DNA of 64,000 nt from Hymenobacter chitinivorans DSM 11115 (GCF_002797555.1 NZ_PGFA01000001.1:1488001-1552000); one strand, 5' to 3'. Positions 51,118 through 60,354 are shown, counted from the first letter of the stretch. Translations and numbers: made by a program. The notes: generated by a model not told the origin, from the letters alone.

Positions 51118-53172
51118 CTAGCTGCGGGCCGCCAAAAAGGCCGTAACGGCACCCGAATACGTGAGGGTAAGCCGGTGCATGGCCCGGGTGCAGGCCACGT
51201 AGAGCATGCTCCTGTCGACCTGGGTTTGGTAGTTGCGGGCCGAGGCAAACGGCACCAGGACCTCATCAAACTCCAGCCCCTTGGCCAGGTGGGCCGTGGT
51301 AATGATGATGCCTTCCTTGAACGTGGTGGACTCGGGCGTGAGCAAATGCACCCCCGGCATTTCCCTGACGGCCTCGTGCACCCGGGCGGCCTGCCGCAGG
51401 GTTTTGCAGATAATGCCCAGGGAATGATTACTGGAGCCCGCAAAGGCTCCGATTAGCTGCCGGATTGTCTGGAGCTCGTCGTCCGGGCTGGTGCAGGGGC
51501 GTACGGCCGGCTCCGGCCCGTGCCGCTCCAGCGGAATAATGTTGGGGTTGGGCGCAATACGCTGGGTAAAGGCGGTAATCTCCACCGTGGAACGGTAGCT
51601 GCGGAAGAGCTTGACCACGTCGGCCTGCGGAAATACCCGTTCAATGGTTTCGGCCGAGGAGGAGCTGTAGGGGTTAACCGTCTGGCTTACGTCGCCCAGA
51701 ATCGTTTTGCGGCACCGGAACAGGCGCGACAACACCGCGTACTGCACCGGGGTGTAATCCTGCATTTCGTCGACCAGCAAGTGCTTGACCTGGTCGTAGG
51801 CGCTGATGCCTTCCAGCCGCAGGCGCAGGTAGATCAGGGCAAAAACGTCGGCGTACTCCAGGCGCAGCCGGTGGTCGAGCTTGAGCAGCTCGGGCCTTTC
51901 AAGCCAGCGGTAAAAATCCCGGTACAGGTCCAGCACGTTGTTAAGCTTAAACATGCGCGGAATACCTTCCCCGATGGCCGCTTTTTCGCCCCCGGTCAGC
52001 TTGCGGCGCACCGCGTCGCGCACGTAGGCCCGCACGTCGTCGGCCACCAGCGCAAATCGTTTCAGGAGCGGCACCCGGTGGTAGGTCCTGAACTTGTCCA
52101 GTAGCAGCTGCTTGGGCACGACGGTCGCGCCAACCCGCAGGTCGGTTACGGCGAAGTAGGTATTCTCAATGTGGAGCAGGTACTGGTTAAGCTTGCTCAA
52201 AAACTCAAAGGACGATTTGAACTGAATCCGCTCGATGAAAGCCGCGTCGTGGTGCTCGAGCAGAGCCGACACTTGCTCAAAGAAGGTCTGGAACGTGTAG
52301 CGGTGGTCGAGCAGGTCGGCGGCCAGCTCCTCCATGCCCAGCTCGGGAATATGCTCTTCCCCCAGCTCGGGCAAGACGTTGGAAATATAGTCGGCAAAGA
52401 CCTTGTTGGGCGAGATAATCAGGATGTCTTTGGCCGCAATGGTTTCGCGGTAGCGGTAGAGCAGAAATGCTATGCGGTGCAGGGCAATGGAGGTTTTGCC
52501 CGAGCCGGCCACGCCCTGAATGACCATCACCAGGGCCTCCTCGTTGCGAATCACCGCGTTCTGGTCGCGCTGAATGGTGGCCACGATGTTCTTCATCTTG
52601 TCGTCCGAGGACTTGGCCAGCTCCCGCTGCAGCACGTCGTCGTGGATGTTAACGTCGTTTTCGAGCATGAACTCCAGGCGCCCATCCCGGATTTTGTACT
52701 GCCGCTTCCGTTCGATGCTGCCCCGCACCGTGCCGGAAGGGGTGGTGTAAAAGGCGTCGCCCAGCTCGAAATCGTAGAACATGGAGGAAATGGGGGCCCG
52801 CCAGTCGTAAATCAGGCTCTGGTGCTGCTGCACGTCGGTGAAGGAGTGCACGCCGATGTAGACCGGGGCCGCGGCCTTGTGCTGGGCGGCAAAATCAATG
52901 CGGCCGAAGTAGGGCGACTGGGCCAGCTTGAGCAGCTTACGCTTGCGGGCCACGGCGGCTTCGCCGGTAAAGGCCATGCGGTTAATCGATTGGCCCGCGG
53001 CCACCATGTCGGCGTCGTCCATACCCGACTGGTGCTCGTGGATGTACTGCTTTTTCTGCCGGAGCTCGTTGGAAAACTGCTTGACCGAGTCATCTACCCA
53101 TTTCACCGCCAAGGACAGTTTCTCCTTGATTTCCTCCAGGTATTCCCGTTCTTCTCGTTCCGTTTCGTTCAT
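51118..53172 (-). CDS. HelD-like UvrD-superfamily helicase (RNA polymerase recycling type)
   Basis: A 684-aa protein. It begins with a long coiled coil (about 1-60; EREEREYLEEIKEKL), as in HelD proteins that insert into the RNA polymerase secondary channel. The HelD signature YDWRAPISSMFYDFELGDA lies near residue 125. Walker A is QGVAGSGKTSIALHRIAF (about 219). Later UvrD-like motifs are HLLVDEMQDYTPVQY and LFRSYRSTVEI. In Firmicutes, HelD frees stalled RNA polymerase; the same role is inferred. Alone on its strand. Confidence 0.85.
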   Translation of the reverse strand: MNETEREEREYLEEIKEKLSLAVKWVDDSVKQFSNELRQKKQYIHEHQSGMDDADMVAAGQSINRMAFTGEAAVARKRKLLKLAQSPYFGRIDFAAQHKAAAPVYIGVHSFTDVQQHQSLIYDWRAPISSMFYDFELGDAFYTTPSGTVRGSIERKRQYKIRDGRLEFMLENDVNIHDDVLQRELAKSSDDKMKNIVATIQRDQNAVIRNEEALVMVIQGVAGSGKTSIALHRIAFLLYRYRETIAAKDILIISPNKVFADYISNVLPELGEEHIPELGMEELAADLLDHRYTFQTFFEQVSALLEHHDAAFIERIQFKSSFEFLSKLNQYLLHIENTYFAVTDLRVGATVVPKQLLLDKFRTYHRVPLLKRFALVADDVRAYVRDAVRRKLTGGEKAAIGEGIPRMFKLNNVLDLYRDFYRWLERPELLKLDHRLRLEYADVFALIYLRLRLEGISAYDQVKHLLVDEMQDYTPVQYAVLSRLFRCRKTILGDVSQTVNPYSSSSAETIERVFPQADVVKLFRSYRSTVEITAFTQRIAPNPNIIPLERHGPEPAVRPCTSPDDELQTIRQLIGAFAGSSNHSLGIICKTLRQAARVHEAVREMPGVHLLTPESTTFKEGIIITTAHLAKGLEFDEVLVPFASARNYQTQVDRSMLYVACTRAMHRLTLTYSGAVTAFLAARS

Positions 53173-53248
53173 GAACTGCGCTTTTGCCTAATGGGCCCCA
53201 AAGGTCCGGCAAATTCTGGTCAGTTGCAGACTTGGGCCGCTTTTAGAA

Positions 53249-53320
53249 CGAAAAAGGCGGCGCAACCGGCGCTACGACTTCCGGCTGGCCCGAAAAAGCA
53301 TAGCGCCAGTTGCGCCGCCT
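53249..53320 (-). terminator. Rho-independent terminator after the NmrA-like gene
   Basis: A 20-bp stem (AGGCGGCGCAACCGGCGCTA against TAGCGCCAGTTGCGCCGCCT, one mismatch) with a 26-nt loop. On the minus strand it is followed by TTTTTC. Confidence 0.7.
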
Positions 53321-53363
53321 ACTGATTACGTAGTTACTAGCCCAGTCGGGTAAACCTGCCCTG

Positions 53364-54305
53364 CTAGTCGCGGCCGGCCAGCACCTCGCGCACCTGGGTC
53401 CACCGGATTCCCGGGTACCGGTCGTTGTCCAGGGGCTCGGCGAGCTTGGCTTGGCCGCTGAGCATATTGTGCAGGTACTGCATGCCCTGCCAGGGCGGAA
53501 ACACCTCATGGCGGGCCGGGGCCACGGTCTTGGTTACCTTAATCAGGCCGGCCAGCACGCCCAGGCTACCGGCCCGCAGCAGCTTAAACTCCTGGCCCGT
53601 AGCGGCCCGGGCGGCCGCCTGCAGCCCGCGGATGCTGGCCACTTCCCCGGCCACGCGCAGGTAGCGGGGCGTGGTCGGGTCCAGGGCCGCGGCGGCCGTA
53701 TACTCGGCCGTGTTGACCATGGTGGTGAAGTCCAGGGGCTGGTCGGGGCTGCCCCAGTACACCACCCGGCGGGGACCGGTCAGAATAACCGGGGCCTGGC
53801 CCTTGAGCAGGTCCGTGAACATGCCGTTGAGCACCGAAGTGGCTTGAATAGGAGCTTTGTCGAGGCGGCGGGCAAACTCGCGGCGCAGGTCGAAGTTGCG
53901 GTTGGAGCCCTCGGGCAGGCGGGTAAAGTCGGCGGAATAGTCGGAGGGAATAAAGCGGGGCACGCCGGCGGCCACGGCCGCGTCGAGCAGGCGGGATTGG
54001 GCCTCCACAATCACTTCCCGCAGCCCCGACAAGGCCGACACGACGCAGGCCGCACCCTCGCAGGCCCGGATCAGGGCCGCTGCGTCGTCGTATTCCACGG
54101 CCACTATCTCGGCGCCCTGCAGGCGCAGGGAAGCGGCCTCGGCGCCGGTGGTAGCCAGGGGGCGCACCAGGGCCCGCACGGTGGCCCCGCGCTGGCGCAG
54201 AGCGTGGGCAATCAGCAGGCCCAGGGCCCCGGTGGCGCCAGCCAGGACGATGGGGGCAGCGGTAGAGGTTGGGTCGGAGGCCGTAGCGGCAGAAGTGGGA
54301 GTCAT
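53364..54305 (-). CDS. NmrA/isoflavone-reductase-like NAD(P)-binding protein
   Basis: A 313-aa atypical SDR. After a Thr/Ala/Ser-rich N-terminal extension it has the NAD(P) motif LAGATGALGLLIAHALRQRG (about residues 22-41). The phosphate-side ALVRP and the central FIPSDYSADFTRLPEG segment follow, typical of NmrA-like and phenylcoumaran-reductase-like proteins. Substrate unknown. Single gene with its own terminator. The extension before the Rossmann fold could mean a downstream start, but no Met fits better. Confidence 0.78.
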   Translation of the reverse strand: MTPTSAATASDPTSTAAPIVLAGATGALGLLIAHALRQRGATVRALVRPLATTGAEAASLRLQGAEIVAVEYDDAAALIRACEGAACVVSALSGLREVIVEAQSRLLDAAVAAGVPRFIPSDYSADFTRLPEGSNRNFDLRREFARRLDKAPIQATSVLNGMFTDLLKGQAPVILTGPRRVVYWGSPDQPLDFTTMVNTAEYTAAAALDPTTPRYLRVAGEVASIRGLQAAARAATGQEFKLLRAGSLGVLAGLIKVTKTVAPARHEVFPPWQGMQYLHNMLSGQAKLAEPLDNDRYPGIRWTQVREVLAGRD

Positions 54306-54354
54306 AAGTTGGGGTAGGTGAGGAAACTAGATAACCGCAAAACTGTGGTTGAGG

Positions 54355-54939
54355 TTACTGGGCGGCCAGCTCGAATATTTCACCCCCGGCCAGCTCATAG
54401 CGAATCAGGCCGTCGTGCTTATCCCAGAAAAAGGCTCGTACCGGCCCGGTGCCGCGCTGGGTGGCGTTCTGGCCCTGGCGAAAGACGTAGGCGGCCGGGT
54501 AGGTTTTGCCGGTGGTGCTCAGCGTGCAGCTCTGGCGCACGAGCCGGGCCAAGGGGCCGCCAGCCAGAGCCGCCGAGTCGCCCTCCAGGCCCGCCACGTT
54601 CAGCGTAAGCCAGCCCGCGCGCCCGGGCTTATGCTTGCGGATGTTGACCACAAAGTCGCGGTGCTGGGCATCGTAGGGCAGGGCGGGGCGCAGCACGAGC
54701 TGGCTGAAAATGGGTTGGTAGGGCCCGGCTTCCAGCTTATTGCAGTTCGTGTTTTCGTGCCACTCCTGGCGGGGTAGGACCGTGGCGGTGGCCGTGCGGC
54801 CCTGGTTGCTGCGAAACGTGAGCCGGGTGCCTTCGGTGTAGGTCGCAAACCAGGCCCGTTCCTCGGCCGACAACGTCACTTCCTGGCAGGTGCCGCACCC
54901 GCCGAGCAGGAAAGAAAAGACCGACAAAAGAGTTTTCAT
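54355..54939 (-). CDS. Hypothetical lipoprotein
   Basis: A 194-aa protein starting MKTLLSVFSFLLGGCGTCQ, a lipoprotein signal with Cys at residue 15. The mature part is beta-rich with motifs GTRLTFRSNQGRTATATV and FFWDKHDGLIRYEL. No family is claimed; it is similar in style to the small DUF-type Bacteroidota lipoproteins. Lies 49 nt upstream of the NmrA-like gene on the same strand; divergent from GrpB. Confidence 0.58.
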   Translation of the reverse strand: MKTLLSVFSFLLGGCGTCQEVTLSAEERAWFATYTEGTRLTFRSNQGRTATATVLPRQEWHENTNCNKLEAGPYQPIFSQLVLRPALPYDAQHRDFVVNIRKHKPGRAGWLTLNVAGLEGDSAALAGGPLARLVRQSCTLSTTGKTYPAAYVFRQGQNATQRGTGPVRAFFWDKHDGLIRYELAGGEIFELAAQ

Positions 54940-55111
54940 GGCAAACCGCAGCGGAGCAAGGTGGACGAGTAATGCCAGTGCATACGCAGCTCCCGCGCCC
55001 CTGGTCAGAAAACCGGCTGCCGCGGATTGGCCGGCAGTGAAAGTAGGAGTGGGGCCCGGCGGGAGGCGGCAAATACCTTATTTTCGCGCCTCCCGCTACT
55101 TGTGCCGCGCT

Positions 55112-55717
55112 ATGACCTTGCCCGCCTTCTTTCCCGAGTCCCGGCCCGTGGTGCTGGAGCCCTACCGCCCGGCCTGGGCCGACGAATACCAGCGCCTGGC
55201 CGCCCGCCTGCGGGCCGTAGCGGGTACGGCCCTGGGGCGCATCGACCATATCGGCTCCACGGCGGTGCCCGGCCTGAGCGCCAAGGATGTCATCGACGTG
55301 CAGCTGACCGTAACCCAGCTGGCCGAGGCCGGCAACCTGGTGGCGGCCCTGCGGCGGGCGGGTTTTCAGCAGGGCCTGGCCTGGCAGTACGACATTTTCC
55401 ACCCGCTGCCGCCCGATTCGCCGGAGCTGCGCAAGCTCTACCTGCGGGAGCCGGCCGGGGAGCGGCGCCTGCACCTGCACGTGCGGGAGGCCGGCCGCTT
55501 CAATGCCCGTTACGCCCTGCTCTGCCGCGACTACCTGCGCGCCCACGCCCCGGCCCGGCAGGAGTATGAGCTGCTCAAGCAGCGGGCGGCGCACCTGTTT
55601 CCGGCCAGCATCGAAGGCTATTTGTTTGTGAAGGAGCCCGTGTTTCATTTGCTCTATCAGGCCGCTGAGCTCTGGGCCCAGGCTACGGGCTGGCAGCTGC
55701 CCGCGGCGCACGAGTAG
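55112..55717 (+). CDS. GrpB family (UPF0157) nucleotidyltransferase-fold protein
   Basis: A 201-aa protein. Family landmarks are LEPYRPAWADEYQRLAARL at the N-terminus, HIGSTAVPGLSAKDVIDVQL (the nucleotidyltransferase GS and DxD motif) near residue 48, and HLHVREAGRFNARYALLCRDYLRAHP-like segments later. A nucleotidyl transfer reaction is inferred; substrate unknown. The start at 55112 gives the normal N-terminus; longer in-frame forms have no support. TATTTTCG about 33 nt upstream is one mismatch from the -7 consensus. Confidence 0.85.
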   Translation: MTLPAFFPESRPVVLEPYRPAWADEYQRLAARLRAVAGTALGRIDHIGSTAVPGLSAKDVIDVQLTVTQLAEAGNLVAALRRAGFQQGLAWQYDIFHPLPPDSPELRKLYLREPAGERRLHLHVREAGRFNARYALLCRDYLRAHAPARQEYELLKQRAAHLFPASIEGYLFVKEPVFHLLYQAAELWAQATGWQLPAAHE

Positions 55718-55836
55718 GAGGAGGAAATTAGCTGAAGCTTGCGCCAGCCCGACTTCCGGCCTCCTGATAACGGCCTTTCTGCCGTCCGCCTACGTACGCT
55801 GCACAAAAGAGCAATGGGCCTGGCCCCTTCCCCCTC

Positions 55837-56583
55837 ATGGTGCAGCACGAGCAATACCCAACCGCCCCTAAACAACCCGCTACTCCCGCTCGCCCGGCCC
55901 GGCAAATGACCATCGGAGCCGCTGTCCTGCTGGCCCTGAGCCTCACTGCCTGCGCTGACGACTCGGCCCGGCGCCCGGACTCCGAGCTGCGCGTCGACCC
56001 GCCCGCGGCGGCTTCCACTGGCGGCAGGGACGCGGCCGATGCGCCGCCCTCGCCCACGGCCGGCCGCCGCTACCGGGTGCGGGCCGAAGCGGCGTACTTT
56101 TACGCTTCGCCCGGCCAGAGCAAGCCCACGGGCCAATACCTGCGCCGCGGGGACGTGCTTTTCGGGCAGGACGAGGGCAACGGCTTTGTCCGAACTCAGT
56201 TTGTGAATCCGGCCGGTGCTACCGTGACGGGCTGGCTGAAAACGGAAGAAGTAAGTCGCCTGGCCGGTGCTGCGGCGGCGGCCCGCCCGGTCCCGGCGCC
56301 CCGGCGTACCCCATCGGTTGCCGCGCCGGCGGAAGCACAGGGAACGTCCGGGGCTGACCCTACCGAGGCCGGCAGTGCCCGTACGGCCGTGGTGCGCGTG
56401 GCCCGCTCGTACTTCTACAACTCGCCCGACCTGCTTGCGCCCCGCCGGGCCTACTGCGAGCAGGGCGACAAGGTGCGCCTGGGGCAGGAGCAGGGCCAGG
56501 CCGTGTACGTGTCCTTCACCAACTGGGAGAAAGTAACCACCCGGGGCTGGATGAAGAAAGAGGCCTTGCGGTTTGGGGAGTAA
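55837..56583 (+). CDS. Lipoprotein with two bacterial SH3-like domains
   Basis: A 248-aa protein. A 23-residue Pro/Ala/Arg N-region precedes a hydrophobic stretch ending LSLTACADD (lipobox Cys about residue 40). Two SH3_3-like repeats follow (about 80-140 and 185-248), each opening YFYASP or YFYNSP and ending in GW-x-K. SH3-like domains often bind peptidoglycan or peptides. A start at 55906 would give a shorter signal peptide without basic residues, so the longer form is kept, with some doubt. Confidence 0.65.
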   Translation: MVQHEQYPTAPKQPATPARPARQMTIGAAVLLALSLTACADDSARRPDSELRVDPPAAASTGGRDAADAPPSPTAGRRYRVRAEAAYFYASPGQSKPTGQYLRRGDVLFGQDEGNGFVRTQFVNPAGATVTGWLKTEEVSRLAGAAAAARPVPAPRRTPSVAAPAEAQGTSGADPTEAGSARTAVVRVARSYFYNSPDLLAPRRAYCEQGDKVRLGQEQGQAVYVSFTNWEKVTTRGWMKKEALRFGE

Positions 56584-56679
56584 AGTAGGCGCCAAGGGCT
56601 TTTGCGGAGCTTCAGCCCCTGAAATACGCCGGAGCATTGCTCTGCTGGGTGGGCAGCCTCACGCTTGGGCAAGCCACGT

Positions 56680-57762
56680 TTAGTGCGGGCCCCCGGCAGC
56701 TGCCTCGGGCAACAGCACCCGGGTGTGGGGCAGGCTGCCGGGATGTTCGCGCTGCAGGAAGCCAATGAGCTGCTCGCGCACGGCGCAGCGCAGCTCCCAC
56801 ACGTCGCCCGCATTGGCGGCGCTGACCAAAGCCCGTAGCTCCAGGGTCCGCTCCTTGGCATCCGTTACGTGCAGCACGCCCACGCGCTGGTCCCAGAGCG
56901 GGTGAGCCTCCAGAATGCGGCGCAGCTCGGTGCGCACGGCTTCCACGGGCACGGTATAATCGGTTTGCAGGTGCACGGCTCCGGTGAGGCGGGCACTGGT
57001 GCGGGTCCAGTTCTGGAAGGGCTTTTCGATGAAGTAGTTGAGCGGCAGCACCAGGCGCCGCTCGTCCCAGATGCTGAGTACCACGTAGGTAAAGGTGATT
57101 TCCTCGACCCGGCCCCACTCGCCCTCCACCACCAGCACGTCGTCGATGCGGATGGGCTGGGTGAAGGCAATCTGGAAGCCGGCCAGCAGGTTGCTGATGG
57201 AGCGCTGGGCGGCAAAGCCCACGATGACGCTGGCAATACCGGCCGAGGTGAGCAGGCCCGTGCCCAGGCGGCGCACCGTTTCGAAGCTCATCAGCACCAG
57301 GCCCACGGCCACGAAGGCAATCAGGGACACGGCCAGCTTCTTGACGAACTGCAACTGGGTAAATAGCTTGCGTACCCGCAGGTTATCGGCGCTTTCCAGG
57401 CGGTAGCGCTGCCGCACCAGGTCCTGGAGCACGTCCACGGTTTTGATCAGGCCCCAGGCAAAGGTCAGCACCAGAACCACCTCCACCAGGCGGCGCAGCA
57501 CCTCGAAGGGCCGGGGCGGCAGCGGCACCAGGGGCAGGAGCAGGGAAATGGCCAGCACCGGGAAAAACCAGGCGCTGGCCAGACTCAGGTGCTGGGCCAC
57601 CGAGCGGGCCAGGGTCGAATTCTCGCGCCGACCAAAGGCCCGCAGCACGCTGAAAACCGCGTATTTGAGCACCAGCCCGAGCAGTAAGCCGCCCAGCATA
57701 ATGCCCAGGGCGGTGAAAATATCGGGGAAGTGGGACAGCAGATGCTGGATTTGTGCTTTCAT
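56680..57762 (-). CDS. Small-conductance mechanosensitive channel (MscS family)
   Basis: A 360-aa inner-membrane protein with about four predicted helices and then the MscS pore helix and beta domain. Motifs are GIASVIVGFAAQRSISNLLAGFQIAFTQPIRIDDVL and the conserved WGRVEEITFTYV, RRLVLPLNYFIEKPFQNWTR. It releases solutes on hypo-osmotic shock. Slightly longer than E. coli MscS because of an extra N-terminal helix. Divergent from the interrupted gene at 57892. Confidence 0.9.
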   Translation of the reverse strand: MKAQIQHLLSHFPDIFTALGIMLGGLLLGLVLKYAVFSVLRAFGRRENSTLARSVAQHLSLASAWFFPVLAISLLLPLVPLPPRPFEVLRRLVEVVLVLTFAWGLIKTVDVLQDLVRQRYRLESADNLRVRKLFTQLQFVKKLAVSLIAFVAVGLVLMSFETVRRLGTGLLTSAGIASVIVGFAAQRSISNLLAGFQIAFTQPIRIDDVLVVEGEWGRVEEITFTYVVLSIWDERRLVLPLNYFIEKPFQNWTRTSARLTGAVHLQTDYTVPVEAVRTELRRILEAHPLWDQRVGVLHVTDAKERTLELRALVSAANAGDVWELRCAVREQLIGFLQREHPGSLPHTRVLLPEAAAGGPH

Positions 57763-57861
57763 ACCAAACGGCCGCGGGGCAAGAGCTGCTCCACCCGGCG
57801 TATCCGGAGTGTACCGGTCGGGCCGCCGAAAGGTTAGCGCAGTCTTCCCGGGCGTTTTGCC

Positions 57862-57869
57862 TAGCTTTG
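57862..57869 (+). promoter_or_regulatory. -7 promoter element (TAGCTTTG)
   Basis: An exact TAnnTTTG match 22 nt before the ATG of the interrupted small gene. It indicates that this gene was, or still is, transcribed. Confidence 0.5.
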
Positions 57870-57891
57870 GTGGTATTCTGTTGCTGCAATA

Positions 57892-58143
57892 ATGACGCTG
57901 CTCTACCGCAACCAGCCCTGGATGTACGACCTGTTACGGGCGGAAGCTAGTGGCCACTACTAGCTGAAAGTCGTGTGTGGCACCAGCGCCTGGTACGAAA
58001 TGAGCCTGCTGCTTACCGCCGCCGAGGTGGCCGCCTTCACCCAGGAACTGGCCGCCGGCCACGACGAAGGCCTGACCCGGCTGGCGAAGCAGGTGATGAG
58101 CGCCGCGCCCGTCGGTATTCCGCACCGGCAGTACGGGCCGTGA
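57892..58143 (+). pseudogene. Small hypothetical gene interrupted by an in-frame TAG
   Basis: An 84-codon frame opens with ATG (MTLLYRNQPWMYDLLRAEA) and meets TAG at 57961-57963, codon 24. It then continues in the same frame to TGA at 58141-58143 with typical GC-rich codons (LKVVCGTSAWYEMSLLL, then AAFTQELAAGHDEGLTRL). A promoter element precedes it. Small proteins of this type, with a Y-Y-L-x-V-V-C-G core, are familiar in Hymenobacter-like genomes (recollection, not checked). Most likely a recent nonsense mutation or a sequencing error. Confidence 0.6.
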
Positions 58144-58244
58144 GGCAGCCCCGCTGCGGGCCGGCACCGGGGATTTTTCTGGCCAGCGGGTGCGGCATTT
58201 CGCTCGCTATCAGCTATTTTGGGCAGCTCCCATTCCCCGCCGCC

Positions 58245-58754
58245 ATGACCTCTGTTTCTCTGCCCGCCGCTCGGCTCACGCCCCGGCAGCTGCTGGCCGG
58301 TATCGGCACGACCGGCCTGGTTGCCGGTGCCCTCGATATCACCGCCGCCTGCCTCAAATACACGCTGCTCACCCACAAAAATCCGCTGGGCGTGCTGCGG
58401 TTTGTGGCCAGTGGTGCGGTTGGCCCCGCCGCCCTCACCGGCGGTTTAGCCTCGGCCCTCGGGGGCTTGCTGCTGCATTTTCTGATTGCCTTTTCCTGGA
58501 CGACCCTCTACTTTGGGCTTTACCCACGGGTGGCAGCGCTGCGGCGCAGGCCCGCGGCGGCGGGCCTGCTCTACGGCGTGGTGGTGTGGCTGGTCATGAA
58601 TCTGGGCGTGGTGCCGTTGTCCCAGGTGCCCCGGCGGCCATTTAACCCCGTCTCGGCCGCTACCGAAATGGGCATCCTGATGCTCTGCATCGGCCTGCCA
58701 ATTGGGCTGCTGACGGCCCGGCTGCACGCGGCCCAACCCGCGGCCATCCGGTAG
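58245..58754 (+). CDS. Polytopic membrane protein, YagU-like
   Basis: A 169-aa protein with four hydrophobic segments (about 18-36, 50-80 and 95-120, and near the C-terminus). The order GTTGLVAGALDITAACLKY, LHFLIAFSWTTLYFGLYP and GVVVWLVMNLGVVPLSQVP resembles YagU/DUF1440-type membrane proteins. Function unknown. The start at 58245 is the ATG just after the GC-rich leader. Confidence 0.55.
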   Translation: MTSVSLPAARLTPRQLLAGIGTTGLVAGALDITAACLKYTLLTHKNPLGVLRFVASGAVGPAALTGGLASALGGLLLHFLIAFSWTTLYFGLYPRVAALRRRPAAAGLLYGVVVWLVMNLGVVPLSQVPRRPFNPVSAATEMGILMLCIGLPIGLLTARLHAAQPAAIR

Positions 58755-58847
58755 GAGGACCGCCGTGCGCCAGAGATAGGGAGCGGTTAAACAAAGCTCA
58801 ACCGTTGCGGGTTGCCTACGGTCCGGGTTGGGCATAATTAACTGCGT

Positions 58848-59264
58848 ATGCTGCTCGAAGAACTGTATTCCTCCGTGGGTAAGCTGTTCCTGGAAATTCA
58901 TTACCAGGCGGAAGGACCCTGGATTTACGCCGATTGGGTGGGCTACCCCACCAGCGGCAACGTACTGAAGGGCGCCCGGGCTTACCTCGACCAGATGCAG
59001 AGCCGCGGGTGTGTGGCCGTCCTCAACGACAACCGTCACCTGGTGGGCGGCTGGAATGCCTCCCTCGACTGGCTGGAGCGGGAGTGGATTCCCTACGCCG
59101 AGCAAACCGGCCTGCGCTACTGGGCCCACCTCGACAATCCCGACGCATTTTCCCAGGAGTCGGCCGCAGCCCTGCGCGAGCGGGTTGCCGGCCGGTTCCG
59201 GATTGAGCTCTTCGACAACCTGCCCGCCGCCCAGGCCTGGCTGCGGGCCTGCGTGGTCGGTTAG
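58848..59264 (+). CDS. Small STAS-like (SpoIIAA-like) protein
   Basis: A 138-aa soluble protein. MLLEELYSSVGKLFLEIHY, WIYADWVGYPTSGNVLKGARAYLD and the C-terminal FRIELFDNLPAAQAWL are characteristic of a Bacteroidota family related to SpoIIAA/STAS proteins. In this fold a mixed sheet and helix end with the AAxxWL motif. Members may be signalling partners, but no kinase or phosphatase is adjacent. The truncated gene at 63927 encodes the same kind of C-terminus. Confidence 0.65.
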   Translation: MLLEELYSSVGKLFLEIHYQAEGPWIYADWVGYPTSGNVLKGARAYLDQMQSRGCVAVLNDNRHLVGGWNASLDWLEREWIPYAEQTGLRYWAHLDNPDAFSQESAAALRERVAGRFRIELFDNLPAAQAWLRACVVG

Positions 59265-59411
59265 GCGGCCCAGGCAAAAACGGAGCGTACGTAAAGCGGC
59301 GCGGCGCGAAGCTAGGGGAGCAATAGCAAGGAAAGCAGGTCCTACAGCCGAGCTGTCAACCTTACGCGGGCGTTGCTCGTTTCAGCTTCATTCTCTCCCT
59401 GAATTACCCGT

Positions 59412-60248
59412 ATGAAGCTCTTTTCCTCCCTTTTGCTGGCCGGCACATTAAGCTCTTTGGCCCCGTCGGCCGCCACGGCTCAGTCGGCCTCTACCTCGCC
59501 TTACCGCACCCGTTTTGCCGTCGATGCCCCCGTGCTGGTGGGCCTGGGCGCCGTGAGCGGCTTTGGCCTGTACCGGGTGCAGCAGAAAACCGGCCTGAAC
59601 GAAGCCGAACTGGCCGCCCTCAGCAAAAACGACGTGCCCAAGTTCGACCGATTCGTGGCCGGCAACTACAGCGAAAAGGCCCAGACGGCCAGTGACCTGG
59701 CCTGTTACGGCTCCCTGGTGCTGGCGCCCGGCCTACTGGCCCTCAACCCCGATATTCGCAGTAACTACGGGCAGGTGGTGGTGCTCTACCTCGAAACCAT
59801 GGCTACTACCGCGGCTATTTTTACCTCTACCGTGGGCAACGTGTACCGCTACCGGCCTTTCCTGTACGGTTCCGAAGGCAGCGCTTCCGAGCGGAGCAGC
59901 AAGATTTCCACCAACTCCTTTTTCGCCGGCCACACGGCCCACACCGCCACGGCCACCTTCTTCGCGGCCAAGGTATTCCACGACTACAATCCCGACTCGC
60001 CCGCCCAGCCCTACGTGTGGGGCGCGGCGGCCGTGGTGCCCGCCGTGGTAGCCTACTACCGCATCGAAGCCGGTAAGCACTTCTTGTCCGACAACCTGGT
60101 GGGCTACGCCGTGGGCGCTACGGTGGGTATTCTGGTGCCCCAGCTGCACAAAACCACCAGCGGCCGGGGCTTGTCGGTAACGCCCCTGCAGGGCGTGAAC
60201 GTGAACGGGTATTCCTACGGCGGCCTGCGCATCACCAAGCAGCTCTAG
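59412..60248 (+). CDS. Phosphatase PAP2 family protein, secreted or membrane-associated
   Basis: A 278-aa protein with a signal peptide (MKLFSSLLLAGTLSSLAPSAATAQ). The three PAP2 motifs are visible: YRYRPF (about residue 148), NSFFAGHT (about 176, the PSGH equivalent) and YRIEAGKHFLSDNLVG (about 217, with the catalytic His and Asp). It probably dephosphorylates an undecaprenyl or other lipid phosphate on the periplasmic side. Single gene. Confidence 0.85.
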   Translation: MKLFSSLLLAGTLSSLAPSAATAQSASTSPYRTRFAVDAPVLVGLGAVSGFGLYRVQQKTGLNEAELAALSKNDVPKFDRFVAGNYSEKAQTASDLACYGSLVLAPGLLALNPDIRSNYGQVVVLYLETMATTAAIFTSTVGNVYRYRPFLYGSEGSASERSSKISTNSFFAGHTAHTATATFFAAKVFHDYNPDSPAQPYVWGAAAVVPAVVAYYRIEAGKHFLSDNLVGYAVGATVGILVPQLHKTTSGRGLSVTPLQGVNVNGYSYGGLRITKQL

Positions 60249-60354
60249 CCGCGCCGGCCGGAGTAGGGTAGGGCGGGGAAAGTGGCAAGACTGGGGGAAA
60301 GTCAATTAATCCGGGGCTTTTCGGCATCTTAAGCCTCGTTTCACCGCCCGCCCT

